Of a stretch of DNA of 64,000 nucleotides, positions 24,934 through 34,185 are shown piece after piece; the first letter of the stretch is position 1, and each line of letters starts with the position of its first letter. Both the position numbers and the translations under genes were made by a program. This DNA is from Pokkaliibacter sp046614695 (lineage in GTDB: Bacteria > Pseudomonadota > Gammaproteobacteria > Pseudomonadales > Balneatricaceae), in NCBI RefSeq assembly GCF_046614695.1, contig NZ_JBKKHQ010000028.1, forward strand, positions 43,522-107,521, written 5' to 3'. A model generated the notes under the pieces. That model did no database searches. It worked only from the letters and a program-made list of their open reading frames with translations, and was not told where the DNA came from.

Positions 24934-26310
24934 TCAACACTCGATGGTATTGACGGCCAAACCTCCCTTGGAGGTTTCCTTGTACTTGTCCTGCATGTCA
25001 CGACCGGTTTCGCGCATCGTCAGGATGACCTTATCCAGAGAAATAAAGTGGCTACCATCACCACGAAGCGCCAGCTGAGTCGCATTGATGGCCTTGATCG
25101 CCGCAATGGCGTTGCGCTCAATGCAGGGAACCTGTACCAAGCCGCCCACCGGATCGCAGGTCAGGCCGAGATTATGCTCAAGGCCAATCTCCGCCGCGTT
25201 TTCCACCTGCTCCGGGGTTCCACCCAGAATTTCCGTCAGTCCGGCCGCCGCCATAGCGCAGGCTGAACCCACCTCTCCCTGACAACCCACTTCTGCGCCG
25301 GAGATGGAAGCGTTTTCCTTACAGAGCACGCCAACGGCACCAGCCGCCAGCAAAAACTCGACGGCATCGTCTTCAGTCGATTGCGGGTTAAAGGTCATGT
25401 AGTAATGCAGTACTGCCGGGATAATTCCAGCGGCCCCGTTGGTCGGCGCCGTCACCATACGGCCACCGGCAGCGTTTTCTTCATTGACGGACAGCGCATA
25501 GAGGTTGACCCAATCCATTGCGCTTAATGTGGTACTGATGATGTTGCTGCCACTGGACGCACGCAGTGATGCATACAACCGATGGGCACGGCGCTTTACA
25601 TTCAGGCCGCCGGGTAAAACGCCCTGCTGGTGCAAACCGCGCTGAACGCAGGACTGCATTGCCCGCCAGATCTGCACCAGGCCTTCACGGATTTCTTTCT
25701 CGCTGCGCCAGGTTTTCTCATTTTCCAGCATCAGCCGGCTGACACGCAGGCCATGGGTCTGGCAAAGGCGCAGCAGCTCACGGGCAGACTTGAAAGGATA
25801 TGGCAGCGCCGACTTAAGCTCTTCCAGCGTTTGGCCGGTCTGGCTTTCATCCACGACAAAACCGCCGCCAACAGAAAAGTAGGTATTGGTGAAAAGCACA
25901 CTGCCTTTGGCATCAAAGACGGCTAAACGCATGCCGTTCGGGTGAAAAGGCAAGGGCTCGTCGATAAACACCAGATCAGTCGCTTCACTGAAGGGAATAC
26001 GCTGACGACCGCCCAAAAGGAGATGCCCGCCTTCGCGGATCGCATTGATGCGGGGCGTAATGGTATCCGGATCAATCTGATCGGGACGCTCCCCCATCAG
26101 GCCCATCACCACGGCGACATCAGTCGCATGGCCTTTGCCTGTCGAGCTTAAAGAGCCATAAAGCCGAATCTCTACCCGCTGGCAGTCATCCAGAACACCT
26201 TGCGACTCCAGTGCGGAGGCAAAATCCGCCGCTGCTCGCATGGGCCCAACGGTGTGAGAGCTGGACGGGCCAATCCCAATCTTGAACAGATCAAATACGC
26301 TGACAGGCAT
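24934..26310 (-). CDS. sdaA: L-serine ammonia-lyase (iron-sulfur type)
   Basis: This 458-residue single-chain L-serine dehydratase has an N-terminal beta domain starting VFDLFKIGIGPSSSHTVGPM and a C-terminal alpha domain. Cysteine motifs for the [4Fe-4S] cluster are CKENASISGAEVGCQGEVG and VPCIERNAIAAIKA. It converts L-serine to pyruvate and ammonia. GGAGAGAAGG precedes the ATG at 26310. Serine formed from glycine in betaine or sarcosine catabolism would be its substrate, matching the gbdR-purU context. Paralogues sdaA and sdaB cannot be told apart here. Confidence 0.94.
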   Translation of the reverse strand: MPVSVFDLFKIGIGPSSSHTVGPMRAAADFASALESQGVLDDCQRVEIRLYGSLSSTGKGHATDVAVVMGLMGERPDQIDPDTITPRINAIREGGHLLLGGRQRIPFSEATDLVFIDEPLPFHPNGMRLAVFDAKGSVLFTNTYFSVGGGFVVDESQTGQTLEELKSALPYPFKSARELLRLCQTHGLRVSRLMLENEKTWRSEKEIREGLVQIWRAMQSCVQRGLHQQGVLPGGLNVKRRAHRLYASLRASSGSNIISTTLSAMDWVNLYALSVNEENAAGGRMVTAPTNGAAGIIPAVLHYYMTFNPQSTEDDAVEFLLAAGAVGVLCKENASISGAEVGCQGEVGSACAMAAAGLTEILGGTPEQVENAAEIGLEHNLGLTCDPVGGLVQVPCIERNAIAAIKAINATQLALRGDGSHFISLDKVILTMRETGRDMQDKYKETSKGGLAVNTIEC

Positions 26311-26576
26311 AGCCTTCTCTCCTTAACGCCCAGCCATGGCACATCGACCCATTATCAGTGGGGTATTTTTCGCGCTCATGCCAGCAGACGACATGGGAAT
26401 AGCTTAAACCGCTGCCGCAAGGCTGTTCCGATACGTTGCCGTCACCCTTCACACTGTGGAAAAAGCCACAGGCTTTGCGTACCCTTGGCGAATCAGGCGC
26501 ATGCCGCTTTCCCGTTTACTGGCGAGGGCTGGCGGCACAAGCAATACCTCATGGATGCTCAGGATAATTCACACTC

Positions 26577-27224
26577 ATGCTAGCCCCTTTGAAAGAAGCG
26601 CTTTATTTCATCCAGCACAATCAGCCTGCCATTCGTCGCATCATGCTGCCCTACCTGATTTTGCTGATGCTGGCTGATCTGGCCTCAGTGGTTTTTACCC
26701 CGGCAGCCAACCTGCAGATGCTGGTGGCTCTGTTGTTGTACCCCTATTTCATGGCCAAGCTGATCCGGTTTTTGCACATGACCGTCACCCGTGGCGAGAA
26801 CGGTATCACCCCGAGTAGCATCCAGGTGCCCATGGCGCTCTGGTCGAGCCTGCTCCTGGGTTATCTGGTCCACGGTGTTGCCAGTACGCTTGGGCTGTTC
26901 CTGTTCTTCGTGCCCGGCGTGTATATCTTTATCAAACTGAGCTTTATTGACTTCAATATCGTCTGCCATGGCAGCAACGTTATGGATGCCTGTAAAGAAA
27001 GCTTTCAGCAAACCTACGATAACAAGATCGCCATTCTTGTCGGGATGCTCTCGATCATGGTGCCGACTTTCCTTGCCACAGTGGTGGTCGTCCAGATGAC
27101 TTTTGCCATGGGCGTGCCGCTATTGGGCTTCCTGATCGGTAATGTGCTTTCGGTTGCCATGACGGTGATGACCACGGTCTTTCTGTTCCGCCACTTCACG
27201 CTGGCAACGACAGATTACGAATAA
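26577..27224 (+). CDS. YciC-like multi-pass membrane protein
   Basis: This 215-residue, strongly hydrophobic protein has about five to six membrane segments, for example PYLILLMLADLASVVF, YLVHGVASTLGLFLFFVPGV and IAILVGMLSIMVPTFLATVV. The layout resembles the YciC/UPF0259 family of inner-membrane proteins of unknown function. It is divergent from sdaA and followed by a strong terminator, so it is probably a single-gene unit. Confidence 0.7.
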   Translation: MLAPLKEALYFIQHNQPAIRRIMLPYLILLMLADLASVVFTPAANLQMLVALLLYPYFMAKLIRFLHMTVTRGENGITPSSIQVPMALWSSLLLGYLVHGVASTLGLFLFFVPGVYIFIKLSFIDFNIVCHGSNVMDACKESFQQTYDNKIAILVGMLSIMVPTFLATVVVVQMTFAMGVPLLGFLIGNVLSVAMTVMTTVFLFRHFTLATTDYE

Positions 27225-27253
27225 CGACAGCCTCTTAATGCTGCATAAAAAAC

Positions 27254-27285
27254 AAAAAAGCCTGAGTCTCTCAGGCTTTTTTTTA
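27254..27285 (+). terminator. Intrinsic terminator after the YciC-like gene
   Basis: The stem AAGCCTGAG/CTCAGGCTT with A and T runs ends the membrane-protein gene. It also ends the leftward sugar operon that stops at 27304. Confidence 0.88.
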
Positions 27286-27303
27286 TTGGTGAATAAACGC
27301 TTT

Positions 27304-28194
27304 CTAAAGAATCACTCGCGGCTCGGGTAACCCCGTTACGCCTTCCGGAGCTTCGGCAATAAACGTCTTACCGCTTTGCGGTGCTCGCGCCAGGGCCGCC
27401 TCGTCCATGTCCTCTCTGGCAGAGGTCACATACAGCTCATCAAAGTGCATGCCACCAAAGGCCGGACAGGACACCTGCGGTGCTGGCATATCAACACTCA
27501 TCACGGGCTGACCCGACGGGCTATAACAGCTTACTTTGGCGGCCCCCCAGTGCGCGCACCAGAGCCTGCCGATGCTGTCGGTGACGGCGCCATCCGGGTT
27601 TAGTCCTGACGAGGACAGGTCCATAAAAAGCTCGGGGTCGCCCACCGGCCAACCATGGCCACTGTCCAACCGCCAGCGATACACCCGCTTTTGCGCGGTA
27701 TCAGCGAAGTAGCCACACTCGCGGTTCTGATCAAAACAGATGGCATTAGGAATGGTGATGCCGCCCTGCATACGCCGAAGCTCGCCACGATAATAGCGGT
27801 AGAGGCTGCCCGCCTGCGGCTGTGCTTGCCGTCCCATCGTGCTGATCCAGAAACCACCCCAGGGGTCAGCCCGGCCATCGTTACAACGGGTATGGACCTG
27901 ATCATGTTCCAGCGGCTCAAGCTGTTCGCGGACATTAGTACGAAGATTCAGTCGCTGGAGCGAACTGGCAGAGGCAATCAGCAGGTGTTCATTGTCAAGC
28001 CAGCCCGCCGCCGATACCGGCAACTCGAATTGCCAGGCCAGTGGCGCACCGGCATCGTCCTGAGACAGCAGCTGATAATTCAGAATATCGAACCAGAAGA
28101 ACTGATGTCGCGTGGGATGCCAAAAAGCCCCCTCGCCAAGATGGCACAGACGATCATCGTGACACCGGGCCACGGCAGAGGCGATCTGACTCAT
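27304..28194 (-). CDS. SMP-30/gluconolaconase family sugar lactonase
   Basis: This 296-residue six-bladed propeller of the SMP-30/gluconolactonase/LRE family begins with CHLGEGAFWHPTRHQFFWFDI and has the metal-site segments RCNDGRADPWGGFWISTMG, PNAICFD and GLNPDGAVTDSIGRLWCAHW. It should open the aldonolactone formed by the sugar dehydrogenase (L-arabino-1,4-lactone or D-galactonolactone). It is the last gene of the minus-strand arabinose and galactose operon. Confidence 0.9.
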   Translation of the reverse strand: MSQIASAVARCHDDRLCHLGEGAFWHPTRHQFFWFDILNYQLLSQDDAGAPLAWQFELPVSAAGWLDNEHLLIASASSLQRLNLRTNVREQLEPLEHDQVHTRCNDGRADPWGGFWISTMGRQAQPQAGSLYRYYRGELRRMQGGITIPNAICFDQNRECGYFADTAQKRVYRWRLDSGHGWPVGDPELFMDLSSSGLNPDGAVTDSIGRLWCAHWGAAKVSCYSPSGQPVMSVDMPAPQVSCPAFGGMHFDELYVTSAREDMDEAALARAPQSGKTFIAEAPEGVTGLPEPRVIL

Positions 28195-28358
28195 GATGCT
28201 TTGTCCTTGTTTTCACTTTTATTTTTATTTTTTGACAACCTGCACAGCTACACGCCGCGCGGCAGGTCACGCCTGAAAGGTTCAGGCTCACAGCCCTCAT
28301 GACTGTCACAGTGCGCAATCACAACCGCTATGCGACCAATGTAGGACGATAAAACAGC

Positions 28359-28964
28359 TCAGGCCACAGGCAAGGCATCGTAGGCGGCAACCACTTCAGC
28401 GGCGATAACCGCCACCTCCTCTGCCGTTCGCCCCGGTACATAAAGCCCCGTCCCCAGCCCGAAACCCTGAACGCCGGCACCACGCCACTGGCCAAGATTA
28501 CTGGCATCCACACCACCCACGGCATACAGGCAGGTGGTGGCAGGCAATACGGCACGAATGGCTTTAACGCCTGCCGTGCCCATCATGCCCGCCGGGAAAA
28601 GTTTAAGCGCCGTGGCTCCCGCCTCGATCGCGGCAAAGCACTCTGTCGGACTGAACACCCCGGGATAAGAGGCCATCCCCTCATCCAGCGTGGTTTCGAT
28701 AACCCGCAGATTCATGTTCGGCGAGACCACAAATTGCCCACCCGCATGACGTACCTCCCGCACCTGCTCTTCAGTGAGCACAGTGCCCGCACCAATTTCC
28801 GCCCGGCCCTGACTGGCTTCCACCATCGCGGCGATACTGACCAGTGGCGAGGGGGAATTGAGCGGCACTTCGATCCGCTGAATACCGGCTTCAATAAGTA
28901 CATTCATGACGCTGATCGCCTGATCCGGGCCGATACCGCGCAGAATTGCCATTAGCTCTCGCAT
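28359..28964 (-). CDS. dgoA: 2-dehydro-3-deoxy-6-phosphogalactonate aldolase
   Basis: This is a 201-residue class I aldolase of the KDPG/KDPGal family. It has the catalytic glutamate region IEVPLNSPSPL, AGTVLTEEQV and the Schiff-base lysine in ATALKLFPAG. It splits KDPGal into pyruvate and glyceraldehyde 3-phosphate in the De Ley-Doudoroff galactose route. GGAGAG precedes the ATG at 28964. It lies after dgoK, which makes its substrate. Confidence 0.93.
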   Translation of the reverse strand: MRELMAILRGIGPDQAISVMNVLIEAGIQRIEVPLNSPSPLVSIAAMVEASQGRAEIGAGTVLTEEQVREVRHAGGQFVVSPNMNLRVIETTLDEGMASYPGVFSPTECFAAIEAGATALKLFPAGMMGTAGVKAIRAVLPATTCLYAVGGVDASNLGQWRGAGVQGFGLGTGLYVPGRTAEEVAVIAAEVVAAYDALPVA

Positions 28965-29074
28965 GTTGCTCTCCAGAACCTGTCACTCTCACTATCCTGC
29001 GCCACCGTGGCATTGATCGGCTTTTGCGAAGGATTGGCGTTTATTTGGGATGGCTGGTGGTTCGCGCTGTGCTT

Positions 29075-30010
29075 TTAAGCGGCGCTGTGCTTCCACGCGG
29101 CACAGAGTCCGGCCAGCGCCAGCTCCTCACCGTCGGCCAGAATACCTTTGCCACCTGCCGTATCCAGCGCCAATTGATAGCGCCGCGCCAATGCCGGATT
29201 GCCAATCAGAATCACATCGCGGGACTGCCACCACTGCCGACTGGCGGCCAGCTCAACACCGATCACCCAGCCCGATAGCCGAGCGCGAAGGGTTGAAGCG
29301 CCCTCGCCCTGCAACAGATGACGAGCACGCAGCGAAAAGAGCCCGGCACAAAAGCGCTCGGGAGCATCCAGCACATGCCGCACCGCATCAATAAAGACGT
29401 TATCGCTGACCTCGGTGGGTAAGGCTGGCGCCGCCGCTTCATCCGTCAGGCTATGGCGCAGCACAGACTGCTCCGCCAGCAAGGCGTAATGCTCACCGGT
29501 CATGTAGGTGACAAAACGCTGCACCTCACCGGCACGAACATCCACCCACTTGCTGTGAGTCCCCGGCAGACAAAGCACCGCATCAGCAGTGCCTGCTTCC
29601 AGTAACCAGCCAGCAATCTGGGTTTCTTCACCACGCATGACATCGGCAGGGGTGAGCTGACTCAAGCCCGGCAGAATTCGCACCGCCAGTCGCGGGTCAG
29701 GACAAGGAGCCTGCACCGACTCACGCCAGTCCACCGGCGTACAGGGGACTTGCCGATAAGGCGCTTCAATCCAGCCCTGACGCGCGCCGGCCATGCCGCA
29801 GATCACCACCCGAAAAGGTGAAGGCGCAGACTCCGGTAGCCAGTCCTCTATCAGCGAGAGGAGCGCCTGGGTGTAATCCCCCGAGCGCAGCTTGCCCATG
29901 CCCTGATCGGAATGCCGATGCGCCAGCACATTCGCCTGCGCATCCATTCCCCAGACTCTCAGCGCCGAGGTTCCCCAGTCAGCAGCAATCCAGTGCAATC
30001 CTTCCAGCAT
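29075..30010 (-). CDS. dgoK: 2-dehydro-3-deoxygalactonokinase
   Basis: This 311-residue sugar-acid kinase has the N-terminal ATP-binding segment IAADWGTSALRVWGMD, CGMAGARQGW and CLPGTHSKWVDV. It phosphorylates 2-keto-3-deoxygalactonate at position 6. AGGAGG lies directly before the ATG at 30010, which fixes the start; the frame itself runs on to 30166 inside the aldehyde dehydrogenase gene. Eight bases separate it from that upstream gene. Confidence 0.93.
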   Translation of the reverse strand: MLEGLHWIAADWGTSALRVWGMDAQANVLAHRHSDQGMGKLRSGDYTQALLSLIEDWLPESAPSPFRVVICGMAGARQGWIEAPYRQVPCTPVDWRESVQAPCPDPRLAVRILPGLSQLTPADVMRGEETQIAGWLLEAGTADAVLCLPGTHSKWVDVRAGEVQRFVTYMTGEHYALLAEQSVLRHSLTDEAAAPALPTEVSDNVFIDAVRHVLDAPERFCAGLFSLRARHLLQGEGASTLRARLSGWVIGVELAASRQWWQSRDVILIGNPALARRYQLALDTAGGKGILADGEELALAGLCAAWKHSAA

Positions 30011-30018
30011 GAAACCTC

Positions 30019-31524
30019 CTAGCGAAGATCGGCGGGCAAGAGCTCCGCAGGCATGTCCTGATAGCAGACCGGACGCACAAAACGGCGAATCGCCATCGTG
30101 CCGACCGAGGTTGCCCCAAAGTTGGTGGAGGCCGGATACGGCCCGCCATGCACCATCGCACTGCACACCTCAACGCCGGTCGGATAGCCATTCACCATCA
30201 CGCGCCCGGCCTTGCGCTCAAGCCAGGGCAAGAGTTGCTTCGCCAGCGGCTGGTCCTCTTTTTCCATCTGCAACGTACAGGTCAGCTGGCCCTGCAGTGA
30301 GCGCGCCACGGCCAGCATTTCCTCATCATCCTCAACTTCAACGATCATACCGAAGGGCCCAAACACCTCTTCCGCAAGCACGGTGTTGGCAAGGAAGGTG
30401 CTGGCTGCCACTCGGGTCAGCATGGGCAGAGCCTGACCCGCCGCCGCTTGCTGGCTGACCAATGACTCCACCCCCGCCTGCGCCGTGGCCTCTTTCGCCA
30501 GATGATCGTACGCGCGGGCAATACCCTCGGTGAGCATGGTCTGACTGGCGCCTTGAGATAAGACTTCCTGCGCGGTTGCGGCAAAAGCCGCACTGGCTTG
30601 CCCTTTGTGCATGACCACGATGCCGGGGTTCGTACAGAACTGCCCGGCGCCCATGGTCAGCGAGGCACACCACGCTGCCGCCATCGCTGCAGGATCACCG
30701 GCCAGCCGGTGATTCAGGAAGAACACCGGATTGATGGAACCCAGTTCGCCGAAAAACGGAATGGGCGTTGGCCGCGCGGCACAAAGATCAAACAGTGCCC
30801 GACCGGCTTTCAGGCTACCGGTAAAACCCACCGCCTGAATCAGCGGATGCTGTACCAGCGCCTGACCGACCTCGATACCTCCGCCTTGCAGCATGGAGAA
30901 CACACCGGCGGGCAGTCCGCAGGCCTGACGCGCAGCGTCAATGGCTTCGGCCATCACTTCCGACGTTGCCGGGTGCGCAGGATGCCCCTTCACCAGCACG
31001 GGGCAACCGGCCGCCAGCGCGGATGCTGTGTCGCCACCGGCGACCGAAAAGGCCAGAGGAAAGTTGGATGCGCCAAAGACGGCCACCGGCCCCAGCGGAC
31101 GCTGCACCATTTTCAGGTCAGGACGCGGTAACGGCTTGCGCTCAGGCATGGCGGCATCACGGCGGATATCAAGATAATCACCCTGCTCAATATGGTCAGC
31201 AAAGAGACGCAGCTGCCCGATGGTACGACCACGCTCGCCCTGAATACGCGCTTCCGGCAGATGACTTTCACGGGTCGCCAGCAGGGTAATGCGCTCCGCA
31301 CGGGCTTCTATTTCTTCCGCGATCTTACGCAGGAACGCCGCGCGCTCGGCACGGCTACTCTGGCCGTACACCATAAATGCCGCTTCAGCGGCCTGCGCGG
31401 CCTGATCGACTTCTGCGTGGGAGCCTTCGGCAAATACCAGCTCACGACCTTCTTCATCGAAGCCTGTCACACCCGGTGATCCTTTTACCCGTTGTCCGGC
31501 AATGAAGTGATGCCCTGTCAGCAT
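30019..31524 (-). CDS. Alpha-ketoglutaric semialdehyde dehydrogenase (NADP type)
   Basis: This 501-residue aldehyde dehydrogenase is of the 2,5-dioxovalerate dehydrogenase branch. The catalytic cysteine is in MGAGQFCTNPG and the glutamate in FFGELGSINPV; the cofactor and Rossmann region holds VFGASNFPLAFSVAGGD. It oxidises 2-oxoglutarate semialdehyde to 2-oxoglutarate, the last step of oxidative L-arabinose catabolism. CAGGAGG precedes the ATG at 31524; the longer frame to 31860 only overlaps the dehydratase gene. The substrate is assigned from family and the gguC neighbour. Confidence 0.9.
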   Translation of the reverse strand: MLTGHHFIAGQRVKGSPGVTGFDEEGRELVFAEGSHAEVDQAAQAAEAAFMVYGQSSRAERAAFLRKIAEEIEARAERITLLATRESHLPEARIQGERGRTIGQLRLFADHIEQGDYLDIRRDAAMPERKPLPRPDLKMVQRPLGPVAVFGASNFPLAFSVAGGDTASALAAGCPVLVKGHPAHPATSEVMAEAIDAARQACGLPAGVFSMLQGGGIEVGQALVQHPLIQAVGFTGSLKAGRALFDLCAARPTPIPFFGELGSINPVFFLNHRLAGDPAAMAAAWCASLTMGAGQFCTNPGIVVMHKGQASAAFAATAQEVLSQGASQTMLTEGIARAYDHLAKEATAQAGVESLVSQQAAAGQALPMLTRVAASTFLANTVLAEEVFGPFGMIVEVEDDEEMLAVARSLQGQLTCTLQMEKEDQPLAKQLLPWLERKAGRVMVNGYPTGVEVCSAMVHGGPYPASTNFGATSVGTMAIRRFVRPVCYQDMPAELLPADLR

Positions 31525-31624
31525 GGAGTCCTCCTGTTCGTTGCCAACCTGACCTTGTGACATAGCAGCAAGGCAGAGAGTGCTGGCAGAAATTCTGGCG
31601 AGGCCCGAGGGGCCCCGAAGGATG

Positions 31625-31649
31625 GGCTCCCGGCCTGTCACCGGGAGCC
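31625..31649. repeat. GC-rich hairpin between dehydratase and aldehyde dehydrogenase genes
   Basis: GGCTCCCGG and CCGGGAGCC form a perfect 9-base stem with a 7-base loop just after the dehydratase stop on the minus strand. No T run follows. It may stabilise the upstream mRNA segment and lower expression of the downstream genes. Confidence 0.55.
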
Positions 31650-31657
31650 TGTGCAGA

Positions 31658-33403
31658 TTAATGACTGTCTTTAGGAATGGGTGCGCCACGGCAGCCTTTG
31701 AGGAAGTCAAAGTCGGCGCCGGTTTCCGGCCCTTCGACATGCTCGTGGAACAGCTTGATATAACCACTGGTCGGCGCCTGAACCGAGGGTTTCCAGTCCG
31801 CCAGGCGGGCCCGCAACTCTTCCTCAGGAATATCGAGGTGTATCTTGCGATTGGGCACATCGAGCTCGATCATGTCGCCGTTTTTGACCACCGCCAGCGG
31901 CCCGCCCGCGGCGGCTTCCGGTGAGGTATGCAACACCACGGTGCCATAAGCGGTGCCGGACATGCGCGCATCGGAAATGCGTACCATGTCGGTAATGCCT
32001 TTACGCAGTACCTTCGGCGGCAAGCCCATGTTGCCGACCTCGGCCATACCGGGGTAACCCTTCGGCCCGCAGTTCTTCAGCACCATTACGCAGTTTTCAT
32101 CGATATCCAGACTTTCGTCATTGATCTTGGCTTTATAGTCATCGATATCCTCGAACACCACCGCCCGCCCGCGATGCTGCAGCAGATGAGGCGATGCCGC
32201 CGAGGGCTTGAGCACCGCGCCCTTGGGCGCAAGATTGCCACGCAGCACAGCGATACCGCCCTTCTGCGTCAGGGCATTTTTCACCGGACGAATCACATCA
32301 TCGTTCCAGTTGCGGACGTTTTTCACCTCTTCCCAGAGGCTCTGGCCAGACACGGTAATGGCATCGTTATGCAGTTTGCCGCCTTCGGCCAGTTGCTTGA
32401 TCACCACCGGCAAGCCACCGGCGTAGAAGAATTCTTCCATCAGGTATTTGCCGGACGGCATCAGGTTGACGATGGTCGGGATGTCCTGCCCCAGGCGATC
32501 CCAGTCATCCAGTGTCAGATCAACACCGGCACGGCCTGCTATCGCCAGCAGGTGAATAACCGCATTGGTGGAACCGCCAATGGCACCGTTAACGCGGATC
32601 GCATTCTCGAAGGCTTCGCGGGTCAGAATGTCCGAGGGCTTCAGGTCATCTTTTACCATCTGCACGATACGCCGCCCCGACAAATGCGCCATCACCCGGC
32701 GACGGCTATCCACGGCGGGAATGGCCGCATTCCCGGAAAGCGCCATGCCCAGTGCTTCTGACATGGATGCCATGGAACTGGCGGTGCCCATGGTGTTACA
32801 GGAACCCGGAGAGCGCGACATGGCGGACTCTGCTTCGAGAAACTCCTCCTGCGTCATGTGACCGGCTTTGATTTCCTCGGACATTTGCCAAAGCGCGGTA
32901 CCGGAGCCAACACGCTCGCCACGGAACCAGCCGTTCAGCATCGGCCCGCCGGAGACCAGAATCGCCGGAATATTCGTACTGGCCGCGCCCATCAGCAAGG
33001 CCGGCGTGGTCTTATCACAACCCGCCAGCAGCACGACGCCATCCAGCGGATTGGCGCGCAGGGCTTCCTCGACATCCATCGCACACATATTGCGGTACAT
33101 CATCGCCGTGGGGCGCAATGAGCTTTCCCCCGGTGAAAATACCGGGAATTCCAGCGGCAAACCGCCCGCTTCATAAATCCCGTGTTTGACCCGCTCGGCC
33201 AGATCACGAAGATGAGCATTGCATGGCGTCAGCTGCGACCAGGTATTGCAGATACCGATGACCGGACGGCCATCGAACAAATCCGCTGGCAAGCCCTGAT
33301 TCTTCATCCAGCTGCGGTGGTAGATATGGTCGCGTGATGTGCCACCAAACCAATGGGTGGATCGCAGCGGGCGTGGCCATTCAGCCGGTGTGAACTTGCT
33401 CAT
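31658..33403 (-). CDS. IlvD/Edd family sugar-acid dehydratase (L-arabinonate/D-galactonate type)
   Basis: This 581-residue iron-sulfur dehydratase has cluster-ligand cysteines in ICNTWSQLTPCNAH, LLAGCDKTTPA and RSPGSCNTMGTASSM. Other conserved blocks are RVNGAIGGSTNAVIHLLA and the C-terminal SDARMSGTAYGTVVLH. It removes water from L-arabinonate, and probably D-galactonate or D-fuconate, to give the 2-keto-3-deoxy acid. The ATG overlaps the SDR stop by four bases. The presence of both a KDGal branch and an arabinose branch downstream suggests that it serves both sugars (inference). Confidence 0.9.
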   Translation of the reverse strand: MSKFTPAEWPRPLRSTHWFGGTSRDHIYHRSWMKNQGLPADLFDGRPVIGICNTWSQLTPCNAHLRDLAERVKHGIYEAGGLPLEFPVFSPGESSLRPTAMMYRNMCAMDVEEALRANPLDGVVLLAGCDKTTPALLMGAASTNIPAILVSGGPMLNGWFRGERVGSGTALWQMSEEIKAGHMTQEEFLEAESAMSRSPGSCNTMGTASSMASMSEALGMALSGNAAIPAVDSRRRVMAHLSGRRIVQMVKDDLKPSDILTREAFENAIRVNGAIGGSTNAVIHLLAIAGRAGVDLTLDDWDRLGQDIPTIVNLMPSGKYLMEEFFYAGGLPVVIKQLAEGGKLHNDAITVSGQSLWEEVKNVRNWNDDVIRPVKNALTQKGGIAVLRGNLAPKGAVLKPSAASPHLLQHRGRAVVFEDIDDYKAKINDESLDIDENCVMVLKNCGPKGYPGMAEVGNMGLPPKVLRKGITDMVRISDARMSGTAYGTVVLHTSPEAAAGGPLAVVKNGDMIELDVPNRKIHLDIPEEELRARLADWKPSVQAPTSGYIKLFHEHVEGPETGADFDFLKGCRGAPIPKDSH

Positions 33404-34185
33404 ACCCAGCCTCCGTCAACGATGAAGTTTTGTGCCGTACACATGGTGGAAGCATCAGAGGCCAGAAACAGCGCCATCTGCGCAATATTCTCCGGCAGCA
33501 GTTCACCGGGCAGGCATTGGCTTTTCCTGATCTGCTCCCTGGCGGCATCATCGACCCATAGCTCTTTCTGCTTCTCGGTCATGACCCAACCCGGCACCAG
33601 CGTATTTACACGGATACCGTCCTGCCCCAGATCCCGCGCCAGCCCACGGGTCATGCCGTGAACCGCCGCTTTGGAAGTGGCATAAACCGGATAGCCCGGC
33701 GAGGCAATCATCCAGCCCATGGAGCCAAAGTTGATGATGCTGCCGCCACCGGCCTTGCGCATCATCGGCGCGACCGCCTGCGCTGCAAACATGCTGTGGC
33801 GCAGGTTGACGGAGATCAGCTCATCAAAGCGATCGACGCTCAGGTCATCCAGGGAGTGGCGCACATCATTGGCGGCGTTATTGATCAGTACCTGAAACGG
33901 GCCACAGACTTCGGCCAGCTGGCGAATGGTGCTCTGATAGCCTTTGGTTTCGGTGATATCGCAGGCGCGAAACACCACATCGCAACCTTCTTCACGGAGC
34001 GCTTTTTCCAGCGTTTCTCCGGCAGAACGGTTGAGGTCAACAAAAGCCGTGCGAGCGCCCTGGCGGGCAAATGCCGTCACCAATGCCTGTCCAATGCCTG
34101 TGGCGCCGCCGGAAATAAATACCGCTTTCCCTTGCAGATCGGGATAGTAAGCAGCCTGGTTCTCCTTGGGGGTAGGTAGGCTCAT
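33400..34185 (-). CDS. SDR sugar 1-dehydrogenase
   Basis: This 261-residue short-chain dehydrogenase has the cofactor motif SGGATGIGQ (about residues 25-33), NNAAND, the catalytic serine region IINFGSMGW and YATSKAAVHGM (Tyr-X3-Lys). In arabinose and galactose operons this family oxidises the aldose to its lactone. An acidic residue after the second strand (FVDLNRS) points to NAD preference. It overlaps both neighbours by four bases (ATGA), so gguC-SDR-dehydratase are coupled. Confidence 0.88.
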   Translation of the reverse strand: MSLPTPKENQAAYYPDLQGKAVFISGGATGIGQALVTAFARQGARTAFVDLNRSAGETLEKALREEGCDVVFRACDITETKGYQSTIRQLAEVCGPFQVLINNAANDVRHSLDDLSVDRFDELISVNLRHSMFAAQAVAPMMRKAGGGSIINFGSMGWMIASPGYPVYATSKAAVHGMTRGLARDLGQDGIRVNTLVPGWVMTEKQKELWVDDAAREQIRKSQCLPGELLPENIAQMALFLASDASTMCTAQNFIVDGGWV

